Positions 6,225-14,713 of a stretch of DNA of 42,630 nucleotides are shown in pieces. Each line of letters starts with the position of its first letter. Within the stretch, counting starts at the first letter, position 1. The stretch lies in assembly GCA_043806135.1 (NCBI GenBank), contig JAZDHG010000113.1:1-42630 (forward strand). The letters are read 5' to 3'. The notes under the pieces were generated by a model that was given only the letters and a program-made list of their open reading frames with translations, had not been told where the DNA came from and did no database searches. Source of the stretch: JAGLQQ01 sp043806135. Lineage in GTDB: Bacteria; Omnitrophota; Gorgyraeia; B26-G9. The position numbers were made by a program, and so were the translations under genes.

Positions 6225-9062
6225 CTAATATTGTAAATTTTTAACGCAGCGCTCACATAACTCGGGATGCTGCACATTATTTCCAATATTTTGCGAATAA
6301 TTCCAACAACGGATACATTTCTCTCCTTGAGCCTTTTCTACCCAGACCTTTATCTGCCCGCTCTCAAGTTGAGTGTTAGGCTTTTGGAGACTGATATTAT
6401 ATACTGCACAATTTCCGGTGTCAACATCCAAATTCAGCTCTACATCAGAAACAATAAATATGCTCGGCAAGGCATAAAGATAGTTCTGCAGGATTCTGTA
6501 AATATTTTTATTTTCCTTTGTACAGCCGATTCTGACCTTTGCCTGAAGACTATTTCCGATAAGCTTATCCGCACGTGCAATTTCCAAAGATTTCAATACA
6601 CAATTGCGCACATCAAGTATAAATTTCCAGGTTTCATTAAGCTCGCTTTTTATATAGTCATTGCGCACCTGCGGCCAAGATGTTAAAAATACACTTTCTT
6701 TCCTCTGCCCCGGACTGAAGCTGTTAACCTCTTCTGCTGTAAACGGTAATACCGGTGCAATAACCGAAGTAAGCACATTAAGAATTTCATAAAGCACGGT
6801 CTGCGCAGAGCGTCTTTCCTGAGAATTTTGAGCACATGTATATAACCTGTCTTTTAAAACATCAAGATAAAACGAGCTCATCTGAACTATGCAGAAGTTA
6901 TAAACAAGCTTTATCGCCTGATGAAAAACAAATCTGTCATAGGCCTGTGTTACCTGCAAAAGCAGGTTATGCAAAGCAGAAAGTGCCCAGCGATCAATCT
7001 CTACCAGATCCAGATACTCAACACTGTCTTTTCCCGGGTCGAAATCAGCAAGATTACCCAAAGTAAATTTTAATGTATTTCGGATTTTTCGATAACTCTC
7101 GCTCACTCGGGCAATGATTTCCTGTGACATCCTCACATCTTCATTATAATCAGAAGAGGCTATACATAAGCGCAAAACATCAACACCGAGCCGGTCAATG
7201 ACCTGCTGCGGAGCAATAACATTACCTCTTGATTTGGACATTTTTTTTCCTTCTCCGTCCACAATAAATCCATGAGTAAGGACTTCTTTAAACGGAGCAG
7301 ATCCTTCAATTGCCATGGCGCTTATCAGTGCTGCCTGAAACCAGCCCCGATGCTGATCTGAACCTTCAAGATACAGGTCCGCCGGATACCGGAGCGCTTT
7401 ATTTGCTCTGACAACGGCTTGATGAGACACGCCGGAATCAAACCAGACATCAAGGATATCCTTTTCTTTTTCAAACTCCGCAGAATTACATTTAGCGCAT
7501 TTATACCCTTTGGGCATCAATTCCACAGCATTCTTCTTAAACCAGCTATTCGTTCCCTCCTTTTCAACAATCCTAGCGACACTTTCGATCACCTCAGGAT
7601 CAACAACTGTTTCATTGCAAGCTCTGCAATAAAAAACAGGGATAGGAACTCCCCATAGTCTTTGCCGGGAAAGACACCAGTCCGGCCTGCTTTCAACCAT
7701 ACTCGTAATCCTGTTCTGGCCAAAATCAGGCACCCATTTCACATTTTTAATAACCTTTAGCACATTATTGCGCAGATCATTGTGTTCTATACTCATAAAC
7801 CATTGCTCTGTAGCCCTGAATATTATTGGTTTTTTACAGCGCCAGCAATGCGGATAGGAGTGACTTATGGAACCGTTCCAGAGAAGAGCTCCAATTTCCT
7901 GAAGTTTTTCAATAATCATCCTACTAGCCTTAACTACATACAGATTGCCTACCTCCGGTATATTTTCAAAGAATACTCCGCGGTCATTGACCTGCATCAG
8001 CACATCAAGCTTATATCTTTTACCGACTAAGAAGTCATCCGCACCGTACCCAGGAGCAATATGCACAACACCAGTGCCGTCCTCACTGGACACATAATCA
8101 GCAAGAACTACAACACCATCGCGCAATCCCAAAGGATGAACATATTCGATTTTCTCTAATTCTTTGCCTCTGACTTCACCGATTATTTTATAGTCAGCTA
8201 TACCCATTTTTTCAAAAACGCTGTTAATAAGGTTCTTTTCCAGCACCAAGACCTCATTTTTGATCTTAGCAAAAACATAAGTGAAATCCGGATGAACCGC
8301 GCAGGCAACATTGCCCATTAATGTCCAAGGTGTTGTTGTCCATATGACAATAGCCGCTTTTTCAATATTATGTTTAGACAGAATAGAAATATTCTTTGGA
8401 TTGTTAAATGAAAACTTCACAAATATAGAGGGAGAATTATGGTTGTCATATTCTACTTCAGCCTCAGCCAGCGCTGTTTCACAGTTAGGGCACCAGTTTA
8501 CCGGTTTTGTCCCTTTATATATATATCCCTTAGCAGCTAGAGAACCGAAAGAACGAATAATTTCCGCCTCGTATTTGTGAGATAATGTTAAATAAGCATT
8601 ATCCCAATCACCGAAAACCCCTAAACGCTTGAACTGCTCTTTTTGAATATCGACAAATTTTAGGGCAAATTCATGCGCTTTTTCCCGGAAAGCCACCTGC
8701 TCGACTTCTTCTTTTCGCTTTCCCAGCTCCTTAAACAGCTGATGCTCAACCGGCAGACCATGACAATCCCAACCCGGAATATACGGGGTACTAAATCCCT
8801 GCAATGTTTTATACTTAAGAATTATATCTTTTAGAATCTTGTTCAAGGCATGTCCGATATGAATATTTCCATTGGCATAAGGAGGCCCGTCATGCAAAAT
8901 GTATTTAGGAAAATCCTTTGTATTTTGCATTATTTTCTTATAGATATCATCTTTCTGCCATTTAGCCAGAATTACCGGTTCTTTCTGAGGCAAATCAGCT
9001 TTCATGGAAAATTCGGTTTTAGGCAGATTTATTGTATTTTTATAGTCTACTTCTTTATTCAT
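6225..9062 (-). CDS. ileS: Isoleucyl-tRNA synthetase
   Basis: It charges tRNA-Ile with isoleucine. At 945 residues it is full length for the bacterial class I enzyme. Seen in order: NINLPKTEFSMKADLP-type N-terminus, the HIGH motif in PPYANGNIHIGHALNK (about 60-75), an editing (CP1) domain with TTPWTLMGN and GTGVVHIAPGYG, WFDSGVSHQA, the KMSKSRGN loop (about 605), an anticodon-binding domain, and a C-terminal zinc finger, CIRCWNY ... CERC, typical of IleS. The ATG has no good Shine-Dalgarno at normal spacing: the nearest G-run (GGGG) belongs to the end of the mobile repeat at 9075, about 12 bases away. No T-box leader is visible. It is the first gene of the ileS-dksA-lspA-lgt unit. Confidence 0.97.
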   Translation of the reverse strand: MNKEVDYKNTINLPKTEFSMKADLPQKEPVILAKWQKDDIYKKIMQNTKDFPKYILHDGPPYANGNIHIGHALNKILKDIILKYKTLQGFSTPYIPGWDCHGLPVEHQLFKELGKRKEEVEQVAFREKAHEFALKFVDIQKEQFKRLGVFGDWDNAYLTLSHKYEAEIIRSFGSLAAKGYIYKGTKPVNWCPNCETALAEAEVEYDNHNSPSIFVKFSFNNPKNISILSKHNIEKAAIVIWTTTPWTLMGNVACAVHPDFTYVFAKIKNEVLVLEKNLINSVFEKMGIADYKIIGEVRGKELEKIEYVHPLGLRDGVVVLADYVSSEDGTGVVHIAPGYGADDFLVGKRYKLDVLMQVNDRGVFFENIPEVGNLYVVKASRMIIEKLQEIGALLWNGSISHSYPHCWRCKKPIIFRATEQWFMSIEHNDLRNNVLKVIKNVKWVPDFGQNRITSMVESRPDWCLSRQRLWGVPIPVFYCRACNETVVDPEVIESVARIVEKEGTNSWFKKNAVELMPKGYKCAKCNSAEFEKEKDILDVWFDSGVSHQAVVRANKALRYPADLYLEGSDQHRGWFQAALISAMAIEGSAPFKEVLTHGFIVDGEGKKMSKSRGNVIAPQQVIDRLGVDVLRLCIASSDYNEDVRMSQEIIARVSESYRKIRNTLKFTLGNLADFDPGKDSVEYLDLVEIDRWALSALHNLLLQVTQAYDRFVFHQAIKLVYNFCIVQMSSFYLDVLKDRLYTCAQNSQERRSAQTVLYEILNVLTSVIAPVLPFTAEEVNSFSPGQRKESVFLTSWPQVRNDYIKSELNETWKFILDVRNCVLKSLEIARADKLIGNSLQAKVRIGCTKENKNIYRILQNYLYALPSIFIVSDVELNLDVDTGNCAVYNISLQKPNTQLESGQIKVWVEKAQGEKCIRCWNYSQNIGNNVQHPELCERCVKNLQY

Positions 9063-9074
9063 AATTGCTATTTA

Positions 9075-9196
9075 CCCCGTTAGAGATAGGTTGCCTTTTG
9101 GCAACCGTAAACTGTATTTTTTTTGCAAAATACTCTCCCTTTTCTTTCATCGTCAATAATCTAAACCCCTTTTTGTTTTCTCATCTCTAATCGGGG
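9075..9196. mobile_element. MITE-like element, copy 1 (CCCCGTTAGAGA ends)
   Basis: It begins CCCCGTTAGAGAT (9075-9087) and ends with the near-inverse ATCTCTAATCGGGG (9183-9196), total 122 bp. Near the left end a perfect hairpin pairs GGTTGCC (9089-9095) with GGCAACC (9100-9106) around TTTT. There is no transposase frame. It shares its first 30 or so bases with copy 2. The flanks TTTA and TGAA do not match, so no target duplication is seen for this copy. It separates proC from ileS and abuts the ileS start region. Confidence 0.65.
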
Positions 9197-9200
9197 TGAA

Positions 9201-9310
9201 CCCCGTTAGAGATAGATTGCCTCCTGGCAACCGCAACTCAAATTAATTTTATTATTTCTTTAAAGATTGATGCCCTAATTTCCTTGTTCACACCCGTGTC
9301 TCTAACGGGG
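9201..9310. mobile_element. MITE-like element, copy 2, with 4-bp target duplication
   Basis: It starts CCCCGTTAGAGAT (9201) and ends TCTCTAACGGGG (9310), total 110 bp. It is flanked on both sides by TGAA (9197-9200 and 9311-9314), a 4-bp direct repeat as expected for transposition. An imperfect hairpin (ATTGCC/GGCAAC) follows the left end, as in copy 1. Its right end lies inside the proC reading frame and encodes the last residues and the stop of that protein. Non-autonomous; no matching transposase is in the window. Confidence 0.7.
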
Positions 9311-10115
9311 TGAAACTCAACTCCTTTGCTCTATTTGCCGCGGCCCTTATTGTCCTTTTTACCGTCTCTTTTATCTTGCCTTTAGTCAGCTCTTTTAATC
9401 CCGCCTCTGTAGTTCCGCCAGCGGAAGCAACACGCTTAATGAGTTCGGCCGGATCGGTATTGGCCTCTAAGAGCATATTCGCCGTACCCGCAGACACATT
9501 TAAACAAATAAATCTTGCTTCTATCTTATTGAATCCTATGTCAACTGCCGCTTCCTGTAAAGCATTTATAAAATATGCCATAAATCCCGGCCCGCTTCCG
9601 CTGAGGGCAGTCATAGCATTCATCCTGGATTCCTTTATCCGCAGAACAACTCCGAGCCCGGAAAATAATTTTTCTACGGTTTTTTTGTATCTGAATATGC
9701 TTTTGCCGGCATACTTACCCAGACAATACGCAGAAAGCCCTCTGCCGACCATACCCGGCAGATTAGGCATCACCCTGATTACCGCCGTATTTTTCTTGAT
9801 CAATTTTTCGATATGCGCTGTAGTAATTCCGGCAGCAATGGAAATTAAAACCTGCGCATCCGTTACTTCATCTTTCATATCTAAAAGCAGATTATCCATA
9901 TCCTGCGGTTTAACACAGATAATAATGATCTTACTTAGTTTTGTCAATTGTTTAAGCGTACTTTTCTTTACACCATATTTTTTTGATATTTTTTTTAAAC
10001 GGGCTTCATTTCTTTCATAAACATAAATACAAAAATCATCTCTCACTTGAAGCCCCTTGATAATAGCCTCCCCCATGTTCCCCGCACCGATTATTCCCAC
10101 ATTGACTTTCTTCAA
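9288..10115 (-). CDS. proC: Pyrroline-5-carboxylate reductase
   Basis: It reduces 1-pyrroline-5-carboxylate to proline with NAD(P)H, the last step of proline synthesis. Counted from the chosen start it has 275 residues: a Rossmann fold with VGIIGAGNMGEAIIKG at the N-terminus, IRVMPNLPG in the middle, and the C-terminal dimerisation domain with TALSGSGPGFMAYF and VASAGGTTEAGLKEL. The frame is open from a GTG at 10136, but a TTG at 10115 is preceded by a perfect GGAGG five bases upstream. It gives the family-typical MKKVNVGIIG and lies one base after the yggS stop, so I use it. The last eight or so residues (TPLETRV region) and the stop come from a mobile repeat. Confidence 0.92.
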   Translation of the reverse strand: MKKVNVGIIGAGNMGEAIIKGLQVRDDFCIYVYERNEARLKKISKKYGVKKSTLKQLTKLSKIIIICVKPQDMDNLLLDMKDEVTDAQVLISIAAGITTAHIEKLIKKNTAVIRVMPNLPGMVGRGLSAYCLGKYAGKSIFRYKKTVEKLFSGLGVVLRIKESRMNAMTALSGSGPGFMAYFINALQEAAVDIGFNKIEARFICLNVSAGTANMLLEANTDPAELIKRVASAGGTTEAGLKELTKGKIKETVKRTIRAAANRAKELSFTPLETRV

Positions 10116-10116
10116 T

Positions 10117-10830
10117 TTATCCTCCAAAAATTGCACTCCCCAAACGAATCATATTAGAGCCTTCTTCAATAGCTATTTTATAATCATTGGTCATCCCCAT
10201 GGACAAAATACTCAATTGAGTATGCCCATTTTCTTTAAGCAAATCATTCTGAGCATCAAAGAGCTGCTTTAATGCCGAGAACTCCCTGCGCAGCAAATCC
10301 GTGTTATCACTGAACTGGGCAATCCCCATAAGACCTTTAATACACAGATTCGGACATTTAAATACCCGCGGCAGCACATCATTCACTTGAGCAGCTTCCA
10401 GCCCAAATTTTGAATCTTCTTTTGAGATATTAACCTGCAGCAAAATATCAATTTTCCTGTTTATTTTTTTTGCCTGTTCGCTTATTAAATCAATAAGGTT
10501 CAGACTGTCCACAGATTGTATCATGGAAGCATAGCGAAGGACACTTTTAATTTTGTTTGTTTGTAAATGTCCGATAAAGTGCCATTTGATTTTTTGGAAA
10601 TCAACAGCTGGAAGGATATTTTCTAGCGCCTCGTATTTTTTGCGCATATCCTGGAATCGATTCTCACCTATTTCATAGCAACCGCATCTTACGGCCTCTG
10701 CTACATCTTCAATCCCGGCATATTTACTAACACAGATAAGATGAATATCCTCTAAGCTTCTTTTATTCTTTTGGGCAGCTTGGGCAATATTGTTTCTAAG
10801 TAGCTCTAAACGCTTTTCTATTGGATTCAT
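10117..10830 (-). CDS. yggS: PLP homeostasis protein, YggS/YBL036C family
   Basis: A single-domain PLP-binding protein (alanine-racemase-like barrel, no racemase activity known) that keeps free pyridoxal phosphate in balance and affects amino and keto acid pools. The 237 residues include LICVSKYAGIEDVAEAV, with the PLP Lys near residue 36, then IGENRFQDMRKKYEAL, WHFIGHLQTNK, LLQVNISKEDSKFGL, LMGIAQFSDN and SMGMTNDYKIAIEEGSNMIRLGSAIFG, all family signatures. The usual VSKxxP motif reads VSKYAG, a minor variant. The pair yggS-proC is a widespread gene neighbourhood. It starts 18 bases after the diguanylate cyclase gene, so it is probably the tail of the signalling operon. Confidence 0.95.
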   Translation of the reverse strand: MNPIEKRLELLRNNIAQAAQKNKRSLEDIHLICVSKYAGIEDVAEAVRCGCYEIGENRFQDMRKKYEALENILPAVDFQKIKWHFIGHLQTNKIKSVLRYASMIQSVDSLNLIDLISEQAKKINRKIDILLQVNISKEDSKFGLEAAQVNDVLPRVFKCPNLCIKGLMGIAQFSDNTDLLRREFSALKQLFDAQNDLLKENGHTQLSILSMGMTNDYKIAIEEGSNMIRLGSAIFGG

Positions 10831-10848
10831 GTTTTTTAAGGTAAAAAA

Positions 10849-12282
10849 TCAGGCATGAACGCAGATTTTATTTTTTCCCCCGGATTTTGCTTTGTACAGA
10901 GAAACATCCGCATTATGTACTAATTCCTCTTTGTTCATTCCCGGCTGGAAATGAGCTACCCCTCCGCTGACTGTCATTTTTTTCTTTTTTGTCCCCTTGC
11001 CTGTATCAAAACACAGCGCTTCCACGCAAGATCTGATCTTCTCTGCAACATACACTGCCTCTTCAAGCTTTGTCTCAGGCAAAATAATGGCAAATTCTTC
11101 TCCGCCATAACGGCATGCGATATCGACTCTACGCACAGTTTTCTTTATTTCTCGGGCGATCTGGCTTAATACCATATCACCCATAGGATGTCCATAAGTA
11201 TCATTAAAAGCCTTAAACTCATCTATATCAAACATTATCAAGGATAAAGGATGCGGATAACGCTGCACGCGGGCAACCTCAGTCTGCAGATGAGTCTGAA
11301 AATAACGATGGTTAAACATATTAGTAAGTCCGTCTGTAATCGCCAGATTTTTAACCTCTCCGTAAAGCTGTGCATTTTCAATGGCGATAGCTGCATAGTT
11401 ACATATCACAGATAAAAACCGCAGATCCTCTTCAATGAAAATATTTTCCTCACCCGGTATTGTTCTATCTGTAAGATTAACAACACCCAGCACCCTGTCC
11501 TTTACTTTTAAGGGAATGCAAAGCAATGATTTCGTCTCATACTGAGGCAGGTTAGTGCGGCCGAATATGGCATCATTTTCTATATCTGAAACAAGAACCG
11601 GTTCTCCGTTTTGTGCTACCCAACCGCTTATAGCCTGTCCAAGTTTTATCTTTGTCTTTCTTATCACCGCATCATCAAGCCCGATCGCAGCCTTGATCGA
11701 CAGCGTTTCATCATCTTCATCTAAAAGCATAAGTGAGCAGATCTTAACTTTCAATACACCGGTTATTTTTTCCACAATAAAATTACTTAGTTCCTCAAGA
11801 TTTAAAATAGAACTCATAGCATGGCCTATTTGCAGCATTGTCTCCAGCTTATTTTTCTCGCTCTTCAGGTTTTTTAATAATCTTTTATTTTCATGCTCCA
11901 GATATTTTTCTTCGAGCCCCCTTTTGATCACCAGTTTCACATGTCCGATATCAAAAGGCTTGGTGATGTATTCATATGCCTCTTCCTGAATAGCTTTGAT
12001 CGCGGATTCGGTAGTAGGATAAGCGGTGATTATGATCGCGCACACAGAAGGATTAAACTCCCGAATGCGGTGTAAAACTGAAGTCCCATCCATATCGGGA
12101 AGTTTCAAATCAATAATCGCAACATCAAAATCGTTCTTCTGTGCATGATTTATGGCGACAGAGCCGCTATCTGCCGTAAACACCTCATAGCCGTCATCTT
12201 TCAATATCGAGCACAGCGTCTCACGTATTACCGGCTCATCATCCACTAACAATATTTTTGCGCCTTTATGTGACTTTTTCAT
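10849..12282 (-). CDS. Response regulator with REC, GAF and GGDEF domains (diguanylate cyclase)
   Basis: It is predicted to make cyclic-di-GMP from two GTP when phosphorylated. From the chosen start: REC domain about 8-120 (phospho-acceptor Asp58 in IIDLKLPDMDG, conserved Lys in ITKPF), a coiled linker, GAF domain about 155-305, then GGDEF about 315-470 with the active-site loop RYGGEEFAIILPE (about 391-403). An inhibitory-site RxxD (RRVD) lies five residues before the loop, as in PleD, so product inhibition is likely. The frame is open to 12312, but the ATG at 12282 overlaps the kinase stop as ATGA and has GAAG before it, so it is preferred. It is the obvious output partner of the two kinases encoded just upstream. 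Confidence 0.92.
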   Translation of the reverse strand: MKKSHKGAKILLVDDEPVIRETLCSILKDDGYEVFTADSGSVAINHAQKNDFDVAIIDLKLPDMDGTSVLHRIREFNPSVCAIIITAYPTTESAIKAIQEEAYEYITKPFDIGHVKLVIKRGLEEKYLEHENKRLLKNLKSEKNKLETMLQIGHAMSSILNLEELSNFIVEKITGVLKVKICSLMLLDEDDETLSIKAAIGLDDAVIRKTKIKLGQAISGWVAQNGEPVLVSDIENDAIFGRTNLPQYETKSLLCIPLKVKDRVLGVVNLTDRTIPGEENIFIEEDLRFLSVICNYAAIAIENAQLYGEVKNLAITDGLTNMFNHRYFQTHLQTEVARVQRYPHPLSLIMFDIDEFKAFNDTYGHPMGDMVLSQIAREIKKTVRRVDIACRYGGEEFAIILPETKLEEAVYVAEKIRSCVEALCFDTGKGTKKKKMTVSGGVAHFQPGMNKEELVHNADVSLYKAKSGGKNKICVHA

Positions 12283-13154
12283 TTCTTCAGTTTTCTGCCT
12301 GCCGGCAAACATATGGTAAAAGTTGTTCCATACCCAAGTTTACTCTCAACATCTATCATGCCTTTGTGATTTTCTATTATCTCTTTAGCAATGGCTAGTC
12401 CAAGACCGACACCTTTGACCTTTGTTGAAAAAAACGGCTCAAACAGTTTCTCTAAATGGCTTTTCTCAATACCTCCTCCAGTGTCGCTAACTTCTGCAAT
12501 CACACATTCGGCCTTCTGACTGATCTTAATACTTAAGGTGCCGCCTCCGATCATAGCTTCTGCAGAATTAATAAAAAGATTAAGAAAAACCTGCCGGATC
12601 TGCAATGGGTCAAAATTCAGCAGAGGCAGATCTCCGAATATATTTTTTTCGATTTTAATATTATTGAATGAGCCTTGTTGAGCAATGGTCAGTATCGCCT
12701 CCTCCACGGTCTTTTTTATACTTCCTTTTTCCAGATTAGGCTTTCCAATACGCGCATGCTCGAGAATGTTGGTAATAATATTATTGGCAAAAATTACTTC
12801 GTTATGGATATTAACAATAATATCGATAATTTCCGGCTGGTCTTTGATCTTGTGCAGCAAATATTCAGCAGCCACCTTTATTCCGCTTAAGGGATTACGC
12901 AATTCATGACTGATCGCCGCCGCCATCTGTCCCATGGCAGCAAGCCTCTGGGAATGAACAGAACGCCGCACAACGGGATGAATAAATTGTTTACTTTTGC
13001 TCTTAAAGTCATCAAGCTTTGCACCGATTTGCCGCATAAATTCCCGTCTCTGCTCTTCATTGATACCGTCAAAGCACATCAATAATTTTTCCACCAGCAT
13101 ATTTAAATCATCTGTTTCTTCTATTATTCTGCCGATCTGTTCAATCTTTCTCAT
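12279..13154 (-). CDS. Soluble sensor-type histidine kinase
   Basis: A 291-residue cytoplasmic two-component kinase. There is no membrane segment. The short N-terminal helical region (about 1-65) has no recognisable sensor domain. The H-box is AAISHELRNPLSGIK with His83, followed by the ATPase domain: N-box NLFINSAEAM, G1 SDTGGGIEKSHLEKLFEPFFSTK, and G2 GVGLGLAIAKEIIENHKG. It overlaps the heme-motif kinase gene by 14 bases and the cyclase gene by four, so the three proteins are made together. The H-box and ATPase are close to those of its neighbour, which suggests duplication. It may receive its signal through a partner protein or the other kinase. Confidence 0.92.
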   Translation of the reverse strand: MRKIEQIGRIIEETDDLNMLVEKLLMCFDGINEEQRREFMRQIGAKLDDFKSKSKQFIHPVVRRSVHSQRLAAMGQMAAAISHELRNPLSGIKVAAEYLLHKIKDQPEIIDIIVNIHNEVIFANNIITNILEHARIGKPNLEKGSIKKTVEEAILTIAQQGSFNNIKIEKNIFGDLPLLNFDPLQIRQVFLNLFINSAEAMIGGGTLSIKISQKAECVIAEVSDTGGGIEKSHLEKLFEPFFSTKVKGVGLGLAIAKEIIENHKGMIDVESKLGYGTTFTICLPAGRKLKK

Positions 13155-14502
13155 GCTCTACCTGCCTGCGTTCACTGCGTTCACCTGAGCTTTTATGTAT
13201 AGGAAGACGGATCGTAAAGCTTGTCCCTTCATTTAATACGCTATTCACTTCAAGAAAACCGCCATGCTTTTGTACAATATTGCTCACAATTGAAAGACCA
13301 AGTCCCACCCCTCTGGCTTTTGTCGTGAAAAAAGGGGTAAATATCCGCTCCAGGTTTTTTGATTCTATCCCCATTCCGGTATCAATGATTTTGATCTCCA
13401 CTTCTTCCGGATTAAAACAAGTCTTAATAGTCAGTTTGCCTCCATCAGGCATTGCTTGTATAGAATTAGAAAGTAAATTAATTATAACCTGTTTGATCTG
13501 TTTATTGTCCAAGAGCAATCCAGGGATATTTTTATCATAATCTTTAATAACTTCTATGTGAGAATCCCTGTTCTGTAAATATACAAAGTGCATAGTGTCT
13601 TCTATTATCTTATTGATGTCTGTTCGCTTATAAATCAGCTGCGTAGGCCTGGAATAGGTAAGGATATTGGTTACGACATTGCTGGCATAATCAATTTCCA
13701 GCTCAATATCCTTCAATATATTACTTATTTCTAAATCAGTTCTATCAATTTTACTCCCAAGATAATAAGTAGCCATTTTAATTCCCGTAAGCGGATTTCT
13801 TAAATCATGGCTGATCGCTGCAGCCATCTGACCGATGGCCGCCATCTTTTCGGTTTTTATAAGCTGCTCCTGAGCCTGCTGCAAATGAGCATAGGCTTGC
13901 TGCGCGTTATTATAGAGCCTTTGGAACAAAAACGAGAGTATAAGAACAACCAAATAAAAAATTATTGAAACAAAAATATTTCTTTGCAAAATCCACCTGA
14001 GGCTGTTCTTTATCGGTATCCAATCAATACCTACACGAACCACACCCAGCAAATCTTTTTCTGAGCCGTGACAGTGAGCACAACGTTCCGCATCATTAAA
14101 TAAAGGCAATGCCACTGAAAAAATATAATCTCCCTGCCTTTGCTCTAAACCATAAACTTCTTTCTTATTTTTTATGGCCTCCATAATAATATTAGAGCCT
14201 GTAGCCGTATTAATTCTTTCCGGTTGCATGCTATATCGTATCAATCCTTTTTCATCAGTTACATGTACACGCTTAAGGACTTCAAGTTGACCAATAGTTA
14301 GAAGTGTATCCTGTACTACTGACATTTTTCCTTGGAGCATTGGCATTTCGATTGCTTTGGAAATTGTTTTGGCAAGGATCCAAGCTTTTTCTTTCTGGCT
14401 TCGGATACTGTAGTAGTAATTGTAGAAATTATGAGTACTGATTATTATCACTAAAAAAATTAAATTAAGAATTCCTAACATCAAAATGAATTTATTTTTC
14501 AT
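13141..14502 (-). CDS. Membrane histidine kinase with a c-type heme motif in its sensor domain
   Basis: A 453-residue sensor kinase. Membrane segments lie at about 4-22 and 172-195. They bracket an extracytoplasmic domain (about 25-170) that contains one CxxCH motif, Cys141-Ala-His-Cys144-His145, the signature for covalent c-type heme. Redox-, gas- or heme-linked sensing is therefore plausible. After TM2 there is a short helical linker, the H-box AAISHDLRNPLTGIK (His232), N-box NLLSNSIQAM, G1 IDTGMGIESKNLERIFTPFFTTK and G2 GVGLGLSIV. It is first in the operon, behind a sigma-70 promoter, with AGAGGG before the ATG. Heme attachment would need a cytochrome c maturation system, which is not in the window. 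The likely target is the REC-GAF-GGDEF protein encoded downstream. Confidence 0.92.
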   Translation of the reverse strand: MKNKFILMLGILNLIFLVIIISTHNFYNYYYSIRSQKEKAWILAKTISKAIEMPMLQGKMSVVQDTLLTIGQLEVLKRVHVTDEKGLIRYSMQPERINTATGSNIIMEAIKNKKEVYGLEQRQGDYIFSVALPLFNDAERCAHCHGSEKDLLGVVRVGIDWIPIKNSLRWILQRNIFVSIIFYLVVLILSFLFQRLYNNAQQAYAHLQQAQEQLIKTEKMAAIGQMAAAISHDLRNPLTGIKMATYYLGSKIDRTDLEISNILKDIELEIDYASNVVTNILTYSRPTQLIYKRTDINKIIEDTMHFVYLQNRDSHIEVIKDYDKNIPGLLLDNKQIKQVIINLLSNSIQAMPDGGKLTIKTCFNPEEVEIKIIDTGMGIESKNLERIFTPFFTTKARGVGLGLSIVSNIVQKHGGFLEVNSVLNEGTSFTIRLPIHKSSGERSERRQVEHEKD

Positions 14503-14548
14503 ATCAGCCCTCTAACATGCTATTACATAATATCTTACGTATTTAAAG

Positions 14549-14578
14549 ATTTTACCATACATTGGCTTGCTCTGTCAA
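14549..14578 (-). promoter_or_regulatory. Sigma-70 promoter of the kinase-kinase-cyclase operon
   Basis: On the minus strand: -35 TTGACA (14578-14573), an 18-base spacer and -10 TAAAAT (14554-14549), with expected initiation near 14542, about 40 bases before the heme-kinase ATG. Confidence 0.65.
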
Positions 14579-14604
14579 TGACAGCAGTGATTAAAAAATT
14601 GCGT

Positions 14605-14713
14605 CATTCTTAATTAAGTTGAATAGGTTTCTATAACTTAATGATTTGCAAGTTATTAGAACAAATTAAGAATGCACCATGATTACACAGATTATTAAAA
14701 GATTATAGAGATT
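14605..14713. repeat. Composite dispersed repeat, inverted copy
   Basis: Read on the minus strand, this segment repeats the AATTAATCT...TGTAATCAT block and then the 70-bp unit with ends CATTCTTAATT and AATTAAGAATG (14605-14674), in the opposite orientation to the copies at 4558 and 17265. The first block overlaps the stop codon of the radical SAM gene. Confidence 0.75.

Noticed and set aside
9063..9287. Possible T-box leader upstream of ileS
   Set aside because: No T-box core sequence or antiterminator is visible; the gap is fully accounted for by two mobile-element copies.
9310..10020. A 236-aa open frame on the plus strand opposite proC
   Set aside because: It is a shadow of proC: the minus-strand frame has all ProC motifs, while this one has no recognisable domain and begins inside a mobile-element end.
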